Assembly (NCBI GenBank): GCA_004017535.1
Contig: SAJS01000010.1
Location: forward strand, 105,797 to 169,796
DNA length: 64,000 nt
Reading direction: 5' to 3'
From: Mesorhizobium sp.
GTDB taxonomy: Bacteria; Pseudomonadota; Alphaproteobacteria; Rhizobiales; Rhizobiaceae
In this document: piece by piece, positions 43,869-52,096 of the stretch
Layout: each line of letters opens with the position of its first letter
Position numbering within the stretch: position 1 is the stretch's first letter
The notes under the pieces: generated by a model
What the model was told of the DNA's origin: nothing
Seen by the model: only the letters and a program-made list of their open reading frames with translations
Database searches by the model: none
Program-made: the position numbers and the translations under genes

Positions 43869-44590
43869 GGCGAACCCGTCAGCAAGGCGAATGCTTCAGC
43901 GACGCTTCCTACGCCGAGTTCGGGCGCGATGCGGTCCGCGGGGCCGGCCCAGCAAACCCTACCCCGATCCAGCACCACGACGTCATCGTCGGCCGCTACT
44001 TCTTCGAGAAAATGCGTCGCCCATAGGACGGCGATGCCACGTTCTCGGCAAAGGTCCCTTACATGCTGCTCGAGCGCGCGCCGTCCCGGCACGTCAAGCC
44101 CGGTGGTCGGCTCGTCGAGCAGCAGCAGGCGCGGGCCGTGCATCAGCGCCCGCGCAATCTCCACGCGCCGGCGCTGGCCGCCGGATAGCGCGCAGGTCCG
44201 ATCGTCGATCCTGTCCAGCACCTCGAGGCGGCTCAATTCCTCCCGTGAGCGCGCCTTGCTCAGTTTCGTCGGAAGTCCGTGCAGCGCGGCGTGGTAGCGC
44301 AGGTTCTCGCCCGCCGTCAGATCGAGATCGAGCGTCGGCAACTGGAAGACGACGCCCATTTGCGCGAGCGCGGCGGACGGGTTCGCCTGCATCGCCATAT
44401 CGAACACACGCACCAGCCCGGTGCGCGCGTAGTAGAGACCGGTGATCAGCGAGAACAACGTTGTCTTACCGGCGCCGTTACGGCCAAGCAGGATACACAT
44501 TCTGCCTTCAGCCACGGTGAACGAGACATTCTGGAGAACCTGCCGGGTTCCGAAGCTGTGGCTAAGATTCTCGATCGCCAGGGCGTTCAT
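43865..44590 (-). CDS. ABC transporter ATPase, quinoprotein-associated
   Basis: The 241-residue protein has Walker A GRNGAGKTT, signature LSGGQRRRVE, Walker B LLLLDEPT and the switch His in WATHFLEE. ATG 44590 overlaps the stop of the beta-propeller gene by 4 bases. It acts with the permease at 43062-43868. Confidence 0.9.
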   Translation of the reverse strand: MNALAIENLSHSFGTRQVLQNVSFTVAEGRMCILLGRNGAGKTTLFSLITGLYYARTGLVRVFDMAMQANPSAALAQMGVVFQLPTLDLDLTAGENLRYHAALHGLPTKLSKARSREELSRLEVLDRIDDRTCALSGGQRRRVEIARALMHGPRLLLLDEPTTGLDVPGRRALEQHVRDLCRERGIAVLWATHFLEEVAADDDVVVLDRGRVCWAGPADRIAPELGVGSVAEAFALLTGSP

Positions 44591-45546
44591 GGGCCGATCA
44601 CGACGCCCCATGGACCGCGCCCCACCGGCAGCGACTTCACGACCTCCTGGTTCTCCACGTCGATGAAGGAGATATCGCCGGAGTTGCCGTTCGCGCTGAT
44701 CAGTTGCTTCTGGTCGTCAGAGAGCGCGACATGCCAGGGCCGCTGGCCGACGAGATAGAGGCGCCTGACCGTGAACGTCTTCGTGTCGACTTCGGCAATC
44801 CTGTTGGCTGGGCCGAGCGCGACATAGGCAGTCGCGCCGTCGCGTGACATCTCGATGCCGACCGCTTGCACGCCCTCACGCCGGATTCCAGGCACCTCGA
44901 ACTCGATCTTGCCCGTTTGAACGCGTGTCGCAGTGTCGAAGACCGTGACGGTGCCTCGGATTTCGGACGACACCCATAATTGCTTGCCGTCCACCGAGAA
45001 CGCCGCGGCGCGCGGCCGCGTGTCGACGAGCAGATTGTCGATAAGTTCGAGCGTAGCGGCGTCGATGAGATGGACCATGCTCGTCGTCTCCGACGTGCAG
45101 GCGACGGTTCGGCCATCGGCGCTGATCGCCATCCCCTCCGGCTCGACGCCGACATCGACTGTGCCGATGATTTTCGCGCCAGCTATATCCACCACCGAGA
45201 CCTGGTTGTCGTTCTCATTGGCGACGAAGAGCCGCTTGCCGTCCGGATGCACGACAAAGAATTCCGGATCGGCGCCCGAAGGCAGCTGACCGACGACCTG
45301 CCGCTTGGCGAGATCGACCACGTCGATGCGGTTGTCGTCGCCTTCGGCAACGAACAGCGTCTTCTTGTCAACCGAAAGCGCCATGCCGCGCGGGCGCCGG
45401 CCGACATCGATCGCCGCCTGCAGTGTCATGGTCGCCCCGTCGACGACTGCGACAGTGTTGTCCTGCTCGTTGGAGACGTAAATCGTCTCGGCCGCCGCGG
45501 GAGGCACAAGGACCAACACCAGCAGGAGCGTGATCAGAATTTGCAT
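44587..45546 (-). CDS. Secreted YVTN-type beta-propeller protein, quinoprotein-associated
   Basis: The 319-residue protein has a signal peptide (cut after AAA near residue 19) and repeated YVTN-type blades (IYVSNEQDNTVAVVDGAT, LFVAEGDDNRIDVVD, LFVANENDNQVSVVD). Such beta-propellers commonly accompany PQQ-dependent alcohol oxidation. The ATG at 45546 overlaps the 3' end of the binding-protein gene by 13 bases. Confidence 0.85.
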   Translation of the reverse strand: MQILITLLLVLVLVPPAAAETIYVSNEQDNTVAVVDGATMTLQAAIDVGRRPRGMALSVDKKTLFVAEGDDNRIDVVDLAKRQVVGQLPSGADPEFFVVHPDGKRLFVANENDNQVSVVDIAGAKIIGTVDVGVEPEGMAISADGRTVACTSETTSMVHLIDAATLELIDNLLVDTRPRAAAFSVDGKQLWVSSEIRGTVTVFDTATRVQTGKIEFEVPGIRREGVQAVGIEMSRDGATAYVALGPANRIAEVDTKTFTVRRLYLVGQRPWHVALSDDQKQLISANGNSGDISFIDVENQEVVKSLPVGRGPWGVVIGP

Positions 45547-46754
45547 GCGCTCTCCTCCAGATCGATGCCCAGAGTGTCGAGCGGGGTGCGCTGATGCAGA
45601 AAACCCGGTTGTGGCGAACTGGAAACGAGCAGCCGAGGGCCTGCGATCAAAATGGGCTGGCGCATCTGCCCGTCCCACGGACGGAAACTCAGCCCTTGCC
45701 CCTTGAAGCCGGCGAGCAGGAAATCGTCGCTGCGCAGATACTTTGCGATCGCGGCCGGATCGAGGCTGTGGAGCCGCGTTGCCGCCTCGCCGATGCTTCT
45801 GACCGCCAGCCAGGCGGCGTAGTCGCTGGGCAGCATCCAGCGTCCGGACTGCTTGTGAAAGCGGTCCTGGAGCTGTGTGGCGCCCCATTCTTCGTCGACC
45901 GCGCTCCAGCCGGTTGCGACCAGCCCTTGCGTCCCGGCCACCGTCCTCGGCAAGGCGGTGCGCCCCTCGAGATAAGCGCCGAATTCGTCGGCCTCGTCGG
46001 CGACGACCAGAACATCATAGTCGCCGACCTGCGTTGCAGCAGGGATCTCTGTCTGGAGCGTGACATGCCCGGTGTCGGCGCGGCCGTTGGCGGGCCGGAA
46101 CGTCCAGGGCTTGTCGACGGTGATCTGTGCCCCGAAACGCGTCGCTGCCCGACGAAAGGCCGCCGCCATGGCCAGGTCGTCGGGATGCGGACCAGTCAGC
46201 AGGAACCAGTGCTGCCAGCCTTTCCAGACCAGATATTGCGCCAGGGCGTCGGCCAGCATGGCGCGGCTCGGAACGGTGTGCAGAACGTTTCTTCGGCAAT
46301 TCTCCTGACGCAGGCCGTCATCAGGGTCGCGGCTGTTGAACAGCGTCATCCGCTGGGCACCAGGCGCTGCACTCGCCTGCAGCAATTGCGCGGCATCGAG
46401 ATCGGCAACGACGAAGCTGATGCCGGCGGCTGCGAACGCGTTGACAGCTTCGGCAGGTGCTTCGCCCGGCTTGAGTATCCTTTCTTTCAGACGAAATTGC
46501 TGGCCGAGAAAGCGGCTCGTTCCGGCATCGTCAGCGATTCCCAGCCTAGCGCCCTGCAGGCCATCGTCGGTGACGGCCTCGTCCAACGGCCCAAGGGGTA
46601 GAGGCAGTTTGCGCTGTTCGCCGAGATAGCCGATCACCATCGTCTGCGGCTCGGCAAGCGTGGGGACGGCGATGGCGAGCAGACCGACAACCGCCAGCGC
46701 GAGCCGCATCAGGCTCAGGTCGAGCAAGCCAAGTTGGATGTTCGAAATCGCCAC
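45534..46754 (-). CDS. Periplasmic ABC-type substrate-binding protein, quinoprotein-associated
   Basis: The 406-residue protein has a signal peptide near its N-terminus (LALAVVGLLAIAVPTLA) and the type I periplasmic-binding layout seen in branched-chain-like proteins (VIGYLGEQRKL, VGDYDVLVVADEADEFG). It is first of a four-gene minus-strand operon (binding protein, beta-propeller, ATPase, permease) that converges on the xoxF-caa3 operon. The ligand is unknown. Confidence 0.8.
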   Translation of the reverse strand: MAISNIQLGLLDLSLMRLALAVVGLLAIAVPTLAEPQTMVIGYLGEQRKLPLPLGPLDEAVTDDGLQGARLGIADDAGTSRFLGQQFRLKERILKPGEAPAEAVNAFAAAGISFVVADLDAAQLLQASAAPGAQRMTLFNSRDPDDGLRQENCRRNVLHTVPSRAMLADALAQYLVWKGWQHWFLLTGPHPDDLAMAAAFRRAATRFGAQITVDKPWTFRPANGRADTGHVTLQTEIPAATQVGDYDVLVVADEADEFGAYLEGRTALPRTVAGTQGLVATGWSAVDEEWGATQLQDRFHKQSGRWMLPSDYAAWLAVRSIGEAATRLHSLDPAAIAKYLRSDDFLLAGFKGQGLSFRPWDGQMRQPILIAGPRLLVSSSPQPGFLHQRTPLDTLGIDLEESACKF

Positions 46755-46823
46755 GGGAACTCCAGGACGGCAGCGACCCTAATGATTTTCGCCAAGGAAT
46801 GTTCCTGGACGGCAAACCGAGTC

Positions 46824-46856
46824 GAGCCCGCCCCGCTGCAAAAGCGGGGCGGGCTC
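46824..46856. terminator. Very strong GC hairpin
   Basis: Arms GAGCCCGCCCCGCT and AGCGGGGCGGGCTC pair perfectly over 14 bases with a 5-base loop. No T-run follows on either strand, so it may act as a barrier hairpin between the binding-protein promoter and the YciF gene end. Confidence 0.5.
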
Positions 46857-46931
46857 GGCGCCTAGACTCGTGGTGGGAGGACAGACCCCGGCCCCAACTT
46901 GTGGAACCTCCGATTGTTCCTGCTTCCGAAG

Positions 46932-47441
46932 TCAGCGTTTCGCGCTGTCGCTGTCCATGTCTGCGCGCGCCAGGAATTGTTCTGCAACCTGCGGCAGGTT
47001 GCTCTTCAGCCACTCGGCCATCGCTTCCTCCTCACGCAGGTTCTGTTCGCACACGCGGGCAATCTCGGCCTCGCCCGCGGCATTCGCCGCGGCGATGAGG
47101 ATCGTGTAGGAGGCGATTTCCATATGTTCGAAAGTGTAGCTCGCCAGCGAGCCCTTCATGACTTCGTCGCCGGCGAACACGCCGCTGATCGACTGCGCCG
47201 TGGCGGTCAGCTTGCCGCCTGCATCCTTCAGCATGGACGACCCTTCGTCGAGGCCGTCCAGGCAGCTCTTCAGCCGCCTCGCCTGCTCTTTCGTCTCTTC
47301 CAGATGAGCGCGAATTCGCTCGCTAAGCTGAGGGTAACTCTCGATCCGACTCAATTGTCCCGACAGCATTGTCTCTGCCTGCTCCTCCATGGCGTGAGCG
47401 TCCCTCAACCATTGGACAAGCCATTCGCGCGATTCAGCCAT
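46932..47441 (-). CDS. Ferritin-like stress protein, DUF892/YciF family (copy 1)
   Basis: The 169-residue protein is a four-helix ferritin-like DUF892 protein (YciE/YciF type) with carboxylate/histidine pairs (HAMEEQAE, LEETKEQ, YTFEHMEI). The family is linked to general stress. The ATG at 47441 follows an EcfG-type promoter 32 bases upstream. A second family member is at 55611. Confidence 0.82.
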   Translation of the reverse strand: MAESREWLVQWLRDAHAMEEQAETMLSGQLSRIESYPQLSERIRAHLEETKEQARRLKSCLDGLDEGSSMLKDAGGKLTATAQSISGVFAGDEVMKGSLASYTFEHMEIASYTILIAAANAAGEAEIARVCEQNLREEEAMAEWLKSNLPQVAEQFLARADMDSDSAKR

Positions 47442-47472
47442 TTTAGTGTCTCCATCGATCCTCCGCCGCCCG

Positions 47473-47497
47473 AACCGTCGGCGGCGTGCATTGTTCC
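47473..47497 (-). promoter_or_regulatory. EcfG-type promoter of yciF-like gene
   Basis: On the minus strand GGAAC and GGTT are separated by 16 bases. The ATG at 47441 lies 32 bases downstream. Confidence 0.6.
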
Positions 47498-47514
47498 TTG
47501 AATGTGAGTTCCGA

Positions 47515-48381
47515 TTACGATTCCCGCGAGGAGAACGGATCGGAATCGGAGAGCTTCTCGCGCACCGACTCGTCGGCCTTGTCGGCAGTGGCCTTGACGA
47601 CACCGCCGACCTTGTCGGCCAGCGTCCCCTCGTTTGACGCCAGCCGTCCGGCTTCGTCGCTCGCCGTCTGGTAGGCTTCAGCCGCAACTTGCTTTGCAGC
47701 GTCGAGGCCTTCTTTCAAAGTCTCTCCGGCAGTGTCCCGAAGCTTCTCGCGATAGCTGCCCAATTGCTCGTCTTCGAGTTCCGTGTGGGGCAGCATGGCA
47801 CCGATCGCAGCTCCGATGGCGAGGCCGACGGCGGCCGCAGCGAGAGGCTGGTCCTGAAGCAGATTGTGCGCGGACCGGCCGGCGCTCGTCGCCAAATCGG
47901 CTGTCGCTGCCGCCGAGCTCGCAAGCGTGTCCGCAGCGCTGCTCGCCATGTCCGACACTGTGCCGGCTGCTTCGCTTGCCATTCCCGAGACGGTTGCGGC
48001 CGCTCCACTGGCCGCTTCGCCAACAGAGCCTGCCGCATTCGAGGCCGTCGAACTCATTCCAGCCCCGAATGCTCCGTGATCGGGCCCGGAACCGCGCCGC
48101 GTCACGCGATCGGCACCAGTCGACACGCTCGAAGCGCCACTGCCCAACATCAGCCAGGCCACACCCGCGCCGATCATGGTCAGAGGTAACGGATTGTCCC
48201 GAACCTGGACCTTCAGGTTGTGGAGCATGTCGGAGCCTGTGCCATTCCTGAAAAGCCCCGTGAACTCGTCGAAGAGCTGGCCGGGGGTCATCTTGTCGCG
48301 AATGGAGTCGGCGGTCGCCGCCACCCTTGCGCGCGTGGCTTCCGCCTCGCGTTCGAGCTCGGCTGCGGAATTCTCGGTCAT
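47515..48381 (-). CDS. DUF3618-type membrane protein with Ala/Ser-rich repeats
   Basis: The 288-residue protein has an N-terminal DUF3618 region (ELEREAEATRARVAATADSIRDKMTPGQLFDEF), a membrane segment (LPLTMIGAGVAWLMLG), an Ala/Ser/Gly-rich helical repeat (residues about 110-170), a second hydrophobic segment (AAAAVGLAIGAAIGAML) and a charged tail. It is cotranscribed with the holin-like gene (4-base overlap). Probably a stress-related envelope protein. Confidence 0.7.
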   Translation of the reverse strand: MTENSAAELEREAEATRARVAATADSIRDKMTPGQLFDEFTGLFRNGTGSDMLHNLKVQVRDNPLPLTMIGAGVAWLMLGSGASSVSTGADRVTRRGSGPDHGAFGAGMSSTASNAAGSVGEAASGAAATVSGMASEAAGTVSDMASSAADTLASSAAATADLATSAGRSAHNLLQDQPLAAAAVGLAIGAAIGAMLPHTELEDEQLGSYREKLRDTAGETLKEGLDAAKQVAAEAYQTASDEAGRLASNEGTLADKVGGVVKATADKADESVREKLSDSDPFSSRES

Positions 48382-48770
48382 CTCGCTTGTTCCTTGATCA
48401 CGTTCACGTCACGCTTGAGCTGTTCTTGTGTACGGTCCGGCGCGAGCTCGGAGGGCGCCATGCTTGCCATGCCCGTCCGCAACAGGATCACGCCCAGAAC
48501 GGCAACCACCACGCCGACGAGCAAGGCGGACCAACCAGCGCCCAGACCAAGGCGAGCCAGGGCGATGACCAGCGCCTGCAACAAGACCAAAAGCGCCGCG
48601 AGCAGGCATATCGCGCCGCCCAGCACCTCGACGGCGCCTGCGCCAGCCTTGGTCGCGTTCTCCGAGATTTCCGCCCTTAGGAGCCTGGCCTCCGTTTGCA
48701 CGAGCCTGCTTACCTGTTGCGCCAGATCGGCGACCAATGTGCCGAGACTTGGATTATCCTGAGTGCTCAT
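48378..48770 (-). CDS. Phage-holin-3_6-like two-helix membrane protein
   Basis: The 130-residue protein has a charged N-terminal helix (LVADLAQQVSRLVQTEARLLRAEI) then two membrane helices (about 50-100). This is the Phage_holin_3_6 (DUF1469) layout often found with DUF3618 in rhizobial stress operons. It is not evidence of a prophage. It overlaps neighbours by 4 bases. Confidence 0.7.
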   Translation of the reverse strand: MSTQDNPSLGTLVADLAQQVSRLVQTEARLLRAEISENATKAGAGAVEVLGGAICLLAALLVLLQALVIALARLGLGAGWSALLVGVVVAVLGVILLRTGMASMAPSELAPDRTQEQLKRDVNVIKEQAR

Positions 48771-49381
48771 TTCTTCAGCTCCGCTGCGTTCCCCGGTATG
48801 CCGCCGTCAGAACCCCAGTTGACCGGAGATTTATCCCGGCCGGCGCTCGTTTCCGTGCCGGTTTGGCTGAGAGATCCAGGCGTGGCCGCGCCCTGGGTCG
48901 GGCCGCGGGTTCCGGGCGGTGAAGCCTTGATGAATCGGCCAAGCGCCAGTCCTGCCAGAACCGAACCGGCAAGGAGCGTTCCAGGATTTTGGTGGCCAAA
49001 AGACTGGACATCTTCGAGCACCTGCCCGAACGGCTTTTCCTTCAACGAGGAGGACAGCCTTTCCAGCCCGCTCGCGGCCTCCTGCATGAATTGCGAGGCC
49101 GCGCTCTGGTCGCTATCGGCCAGATGATCGCTCGCGGCGCGCAGGGCGCCGCCGAAAGCGGACAGGCTCGATCCGATATCGCGCTGCGTCTGCTCGGCTT
49201 TTTCCGTGGCGGCCTGCCGGGCTTCGGCCGCATATGCGCCGGCCCTGCGGGCGACCTCGTCGCGGGCATCGTGGAGCGCTTCGCCGGCGCTTTGCGTTTC
49301 TTGCTGGATCCTGTCGGAAACTTCGTCCTTTGCCCTAGCAAAGTCGGCCGGCTCGCGGCCCCGATCGTTCTCGCGCTGCAT
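48767..49381 (-). CDS. Helical membrane-associated stress protein
   Basis: The 204-residue protein has a long charged helical part (residues about 10-125, heptad-like) and one hydrophobic segment (TLLAGSVLAGLALGRFI), then a Gly/Pro-rich tail. This suits a DUF883/DUF3618-like nutrient-stress membrane protein. The ATG at 49381 follows a small peptide gene by 8 bases. Confidence 0.6.
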   Translation of the reverse strand: MQRENDRGREPADFARAKDEVSDRIQQETQSAGEALHDARDEVARRAGAYAAEARQAATEKAEQTQRDIGSSLSAFGGALRAASDHLADSDQSAASQFMQEAASGLERLSSSLKEKPFGQVLEDVQSFGHQNPGTLLAGSVLAGLALGRFIKASPPGTRGPTQGAATPGSLSQTGTETSAGRDKSPVNWGSDGGIPGNAAELKK

Positions 49382-49389
49382 GGTGCCTC

Positions 49390-49464
49390 CTAGTGAAAAC
49401 CGAGGAAGGAAAGCACCGCGAGCACGACGACGATCAGACCGATGAGATAGATGACACTGTTCAT
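49390..49464 (-). CDS. 24-residue hydrophobic membrane peptide
   Basis: The frame encodes MNSVIYLIGLIVVVLAVLSF plus four residues (LGFH), a single membrane helix. A GGAGGAGG ribosome site is just upstream, and an EcfG-type promoter ends 25 bases before the ATG. It is first in the DUF3618/holin stress operon. Peptides of this kind are common leading genes in rhizobial stress operons. Confidence 0.65.
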   Translation of the reverse strand: MNSVIYLIGLIVVVLAVLSFLGFH

Positions 49465-49489
49465 GGCGCAGCCTCCTCCATGCGAATCC

Positions 49490-49514
49490 AACTTCGCGCA
49501 GCCTGCTATGTTCC
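49490..49514 (-). promoter_or_regulatory. EcfG-type promoter of the membrane-stress operon
   Basis: On the minus strand GGAAC and AGTT are separated by 16 bases. The 24-residue peptide starts 25 bases downstream. Confidence 0.6.
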
Positions 49515-49546
49515 CCCACGCGGACAGCTTTTTAGCGAATTGTCAT

Positions 49547-49873
49547 TTACCTTCGGGCTGCGCCTTGGAAAGCGGCAAGCTCCTCGTCGCGACAGAGCAG
49601 CCTGGGGCGCGTCGGATCGGAAATATCGAGCTTGTCCCAGGGAATGCGATAAAGGCCTTCACGCCGCCGCAGCGCGAAGAAGTCAAGCAAGGCGGTGCCG
49701 ATGGTCGAAGCGGACAAGCGCTCGAACGCGGCGAAGAGCCCCACATGGAATTCGGTCACGACAAGGTCACTGCCGTCCCGCTCGGCGATGATCTCCTCGA
49801 TATAGCCGATGCTCCTGCCGTGCTCCGAGAACACGCGCCTGCCGGCAAGATGATCGAGGTGCACAGTCGCCAT
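49547..49873 (-). CDS. PRC-barrel-like protein (1)
   Basis: The 108-residue protein has a PRC-barrel-like beta-rich start (LDHLAGRRVFSEHGRSIGYIEEII) with a helical tail. The family binds other proteins or RNA, and PRC-type domains regulate some transporters. It overlaps the frame layout of the next gene by a 1-base gap and forms an operon with the Nramp-like transporter upstream. Confidence 0.6.
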   Translation of the reverse strand: MATVHLDHLAGRRVFSEHGRSIGYIEEIIAERDGSDLVVTEFHVGLFAAFERLSASTIGTALLDFFALRRREGLYRIPWDKLDISDPTRPRLLCRDEELAAFQGAARR

Positions 49874-49874
49874 C

Positions 49875-50237
49875 TCACGCTCCCGGGATTCGCCCGACAA
49901 CATGATCACGCAGCCAGTCCTGCCAGGCGAAGATCCTGGTCCGGCGCACGTCGATGTCAAATTCGATGTCGACGCCGATATCGCGCACCTTGTTCCACGT
50001 GATCCGGTGCGGCCGTGCCTGCTGTTTGCCGCTCAGCCCTGCCGCGAGCTTCGCGGTCCATCTTGCGGGCGTCGAGCCAAGCCGTCGCGCCAGCGCAATC
50101 GAGCCGAGTTCAACGGCGCTTACCCTGGGCGGCTTGCCCGGCTTCAGCTCGGCGACAATGCTATCCACCTTGCCGATCTTGACCTGCTCGCGATCGACGA
50201 CCTGCTTGTCCAGTATGTCGCGCAGCAACTGCATCAC
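49875..50237 (-). CDS. PRC-barrel-like protein (2)
   Basis: The 120-residue protein resembles the first PRC-like protein (VVDREQVKIGKVDSIVAELK and a C-terminal ITWNKVRDIGVDIEF block). The MM start overlaps the transporter stop by 4 bases. A role as partner or regulator of the Nramp-like protein is inferred from the joint alone. Confidence 0.6.
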   Translation of the reverse strand: MMQLLRDILDKQVVDREQVKIGKVDSIVAELKPGKPPRVSAVELGSIALARRLGSTPARWTAKLAAGLSGKQQARPHRITWNKVRDIGVDIEFDIDVRRTRIFAWQDWLRDHVVGRIPGA

Positions 50238-51454
50238 GTGCCTCCGAATATCTGCAGCGGAATGGACACCACCGCCAGCACGAAGCCGAGCGCGATGACG
50301 AAGATCACGGCCGCGTTTGAAACGACGCCATTGCGGTGCTCGCCGACATAGCGGTCGTCATTCAGCAGGAAAAGGAAGGGCACGACCGTCAGCGGCAGGC
50401 TCGCCGCGGTCAGCGCCATCGAGAAGATGGTGAGCTTCAACGGGTCGAGACCGAGCGTGATCGGAACGGCGGCAAGGAAGAGCGTCAGCGTGTAGACCAG
50501 GCTGAAACCGGGATCGTCGCGGGGCTTGAGATCCTCGCCCCAGTTCCAGCCGAACCCTTGTGCGACGAGATAGGCCTGCTGCAAGGCCACTTCGAGCGCG
50601 GCGCCGAAGCAGGCGATTGCCAGCGAAGCAACGAAAAGGACAAAGCCCCAGAAGCCGAATATCGGGATCAGCATCAATGGCAGCTGGTTATAGTCGTCCA
50701 CTTCGGTAACCCCATGAGCGCCAAGCACGAGCGCGGCCACGATGAGAACGCCCACGGAAATCGTCCCGCCGAAACTCATGCCGAGGCCGGCAATCGCCCG
50801 ATTGGTGCCGAGATAGCTTTTGTCCCACTGATCCTCGATCGCGCCCGAGGAATAGAACATGAATAGGTAAGGCGAGATCGAGGCGCCGAGAATGCTGACG
50901 GCCATGAACCAATATTTCGCCGTGTCGTGGCGCGGCAGGCTGGGCACGGCGCCGACAGCCACTTCTTTCCATTCAGGCCGGAGCATCACGGCCGCGACGA
51001 CGAAGCTGAGCGTGACGAGGCCAAGCATCGACACCCCTTTCTCGATGAGGCCAAACGTTCCTTTCCAGAGCAGCAGCCACGCCAGGAAAGCCGCCGGCAA
51101 GGCCCACCATTGGAAGCCGATACCCGTTGCAAGTTCGGCGGCAATGGCAACACCGCCGATCTCGGCGGAAAGCACCAGGAAATTGACCAGCAGGGTTGCA
51201 ATCAGCGGCCAGATGAACGCGTTGAAGCCGAACCGTTCGCGGATGCCGTCAGCGATGGTGTGATGACTGACCGCAGCGAAGCGGCCGGCCATCTCGACCA
51301 GGAAGATGATGCAGATGGTGCCAAGCACGACCGCCCAGATGAGCTGGAAGCCGAACAGCGCGCCGGCCTGTGCCGCCGTCGCCATCGACCCGACCTCCAG
51401 GAAGCCGCCGACGCTGGTGACGACACCGAGCGAGATCTCCAGCAACTTCTTCAT
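50234..51454 (-). CDS. Atypical Nramp-family transporter
   Basis: The 406-residue protein has about 11 helices of the Nramp fold (TSVGGFLEVGSMATAAQAG, PLIATLLVNFLVLSAEIGG). The metal-binding DPGN of helix 1 is replaced by EVGS, and the helix 6 MPH-type motif by SISPYLFMF, so normal divalent-metal binding residues are absent. It may carry another ion or act as a sensor. It overlaps the lipoprotein gene upstream and the PRC-like gene downstream by 4 bases. Confidence 0.7.
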   Translation of the reverse strand: MKKLLEISLGVVTSVGGFLEVGSMATAAQAGALFGFQLIWAVVLGTICIIFLVEMAGRFAAVSHHTIADGIRERFGFNAFIWPLIATLLVNFLVLSAEIGGVAIAAELATGIGFQWWALPAAFLAWLLLWKGTFGLIEKGVSMLGLVTLSFVVAAVMLRPEWKEVAVGAVPSLPRHDTAKYWFMAVSILGASISPYLFMFYSSGAIEDQWDKSYLGTNRAIAGLGMSFGGTISVGVLIVAALVLGAHGVTEVDDYNQLPLMLIPIFGFWGFVLFVASLAIACFGAALEVALQQAYLVAQGFGWNWGEDLKPRDDPGFSLVYTLTLFLAAVPITLGLDPLKLTIFSMALTAASLPLTVVPFLFLLNDDRYVGEHRNGVVSNAAVIFVIALGFVLAVVSIPLQIFGGT

Positions 51455-51885
51455 CGGCCCGGCGAGAAATACTGTCGATAGGCGGTGGTGAGGTCGCCTT
51501 GCGCGGTGCGAAGCTCCTGCTGCGCCTCGCTGGTCCCGGCGTGCTGTTCGGTCTCGACCGCGTGCTTGGCCCGCTTTGCCGCGTTCGACAATCGGCTGAC
51601 AGCCGCTGCCAGCGTATCTCGCTTTGTGGGTTCCCCCGTAGCTGCGGATCCAACTTGCCGGCTGGCGTCGGCGAGTGTCTCGGCAAAGGATTGCAGGGCA
51701 GAGGATGCATAGCGGGACGGCGCGGCGCCGGAGAGCCAGGCATCGCTCACCAGAACCGCCGCCTGGGCCATCGAGGCTGCAAGCTTCGACTGCTCGTCCA
51801 CGGTTTCAGACGAGGAGCAGGAGGCGAGCGCCAGCGCCAGCAGGGGCAGGAAGGCCCGGCTCGGCGGGGCAACGGTGGGCAACAT
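51451..51885 (-). CDS. Small lipoprotein
   Basis: The 144-residue protein has a lipoprotein signal (LALALASCSSS, Cys23) and a charged, helix-rich mature part. It is first in the operon with the Nramp-like transporter. No family name is supported. The ATG at 51885 is used; the longer frame lacks signal-like sequence. Confidence 0.6.
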   Translation of the reverse strand: MLPTVAPPSRAFLPLLALALASCSSSETVDEQSKLAASMAQAAVLVSDAWLSGAAPSRYASSALQSFAETLADASRQVGSAATGEPTKRDTLAAAVSRLSNAAKRAKHAVETEQHAGTSEAQQELRTAQGDLTTAYRQYFSPGR

Positions 51886-52096
51886 CTTCCCCTCTTTGCA
51901 ATCGCTTGAAATCACGAGGGATAAAGCCGCACCCACGGGAAAGTTCCTCCGCGTTCGGGATTTGCGCCACCGATTGCCTGCTGCAGCGCGCGCGAAGACA
52001 GGGTTCGGCTTTTCCACCCTGGCCGGGAATTGCAATTTCTTGTCGGCAAAAAACGCGGCTGGTTCTACGTTGGAAGCCCGCCGAACCTCGGCCGTA

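Noticed and set aside
45594-46601. Plus-strand frame opposite the binding protein
   Set aside because: No signal peptide or domain; the sense gene has a signal peptide and operon overlaps.
48378-48770. Prophage remnant from the holin-like protein
   Set aside because: The protein sits in a stress operon with DUF3618 and no phage genes are nearby.
51923-51947. Possible EcfG promoter before the lipoprotein-Nramp operon
   Set aside because: A GGAAC element is present but no CGTT-like -10 follows at 16 or 17 bases.
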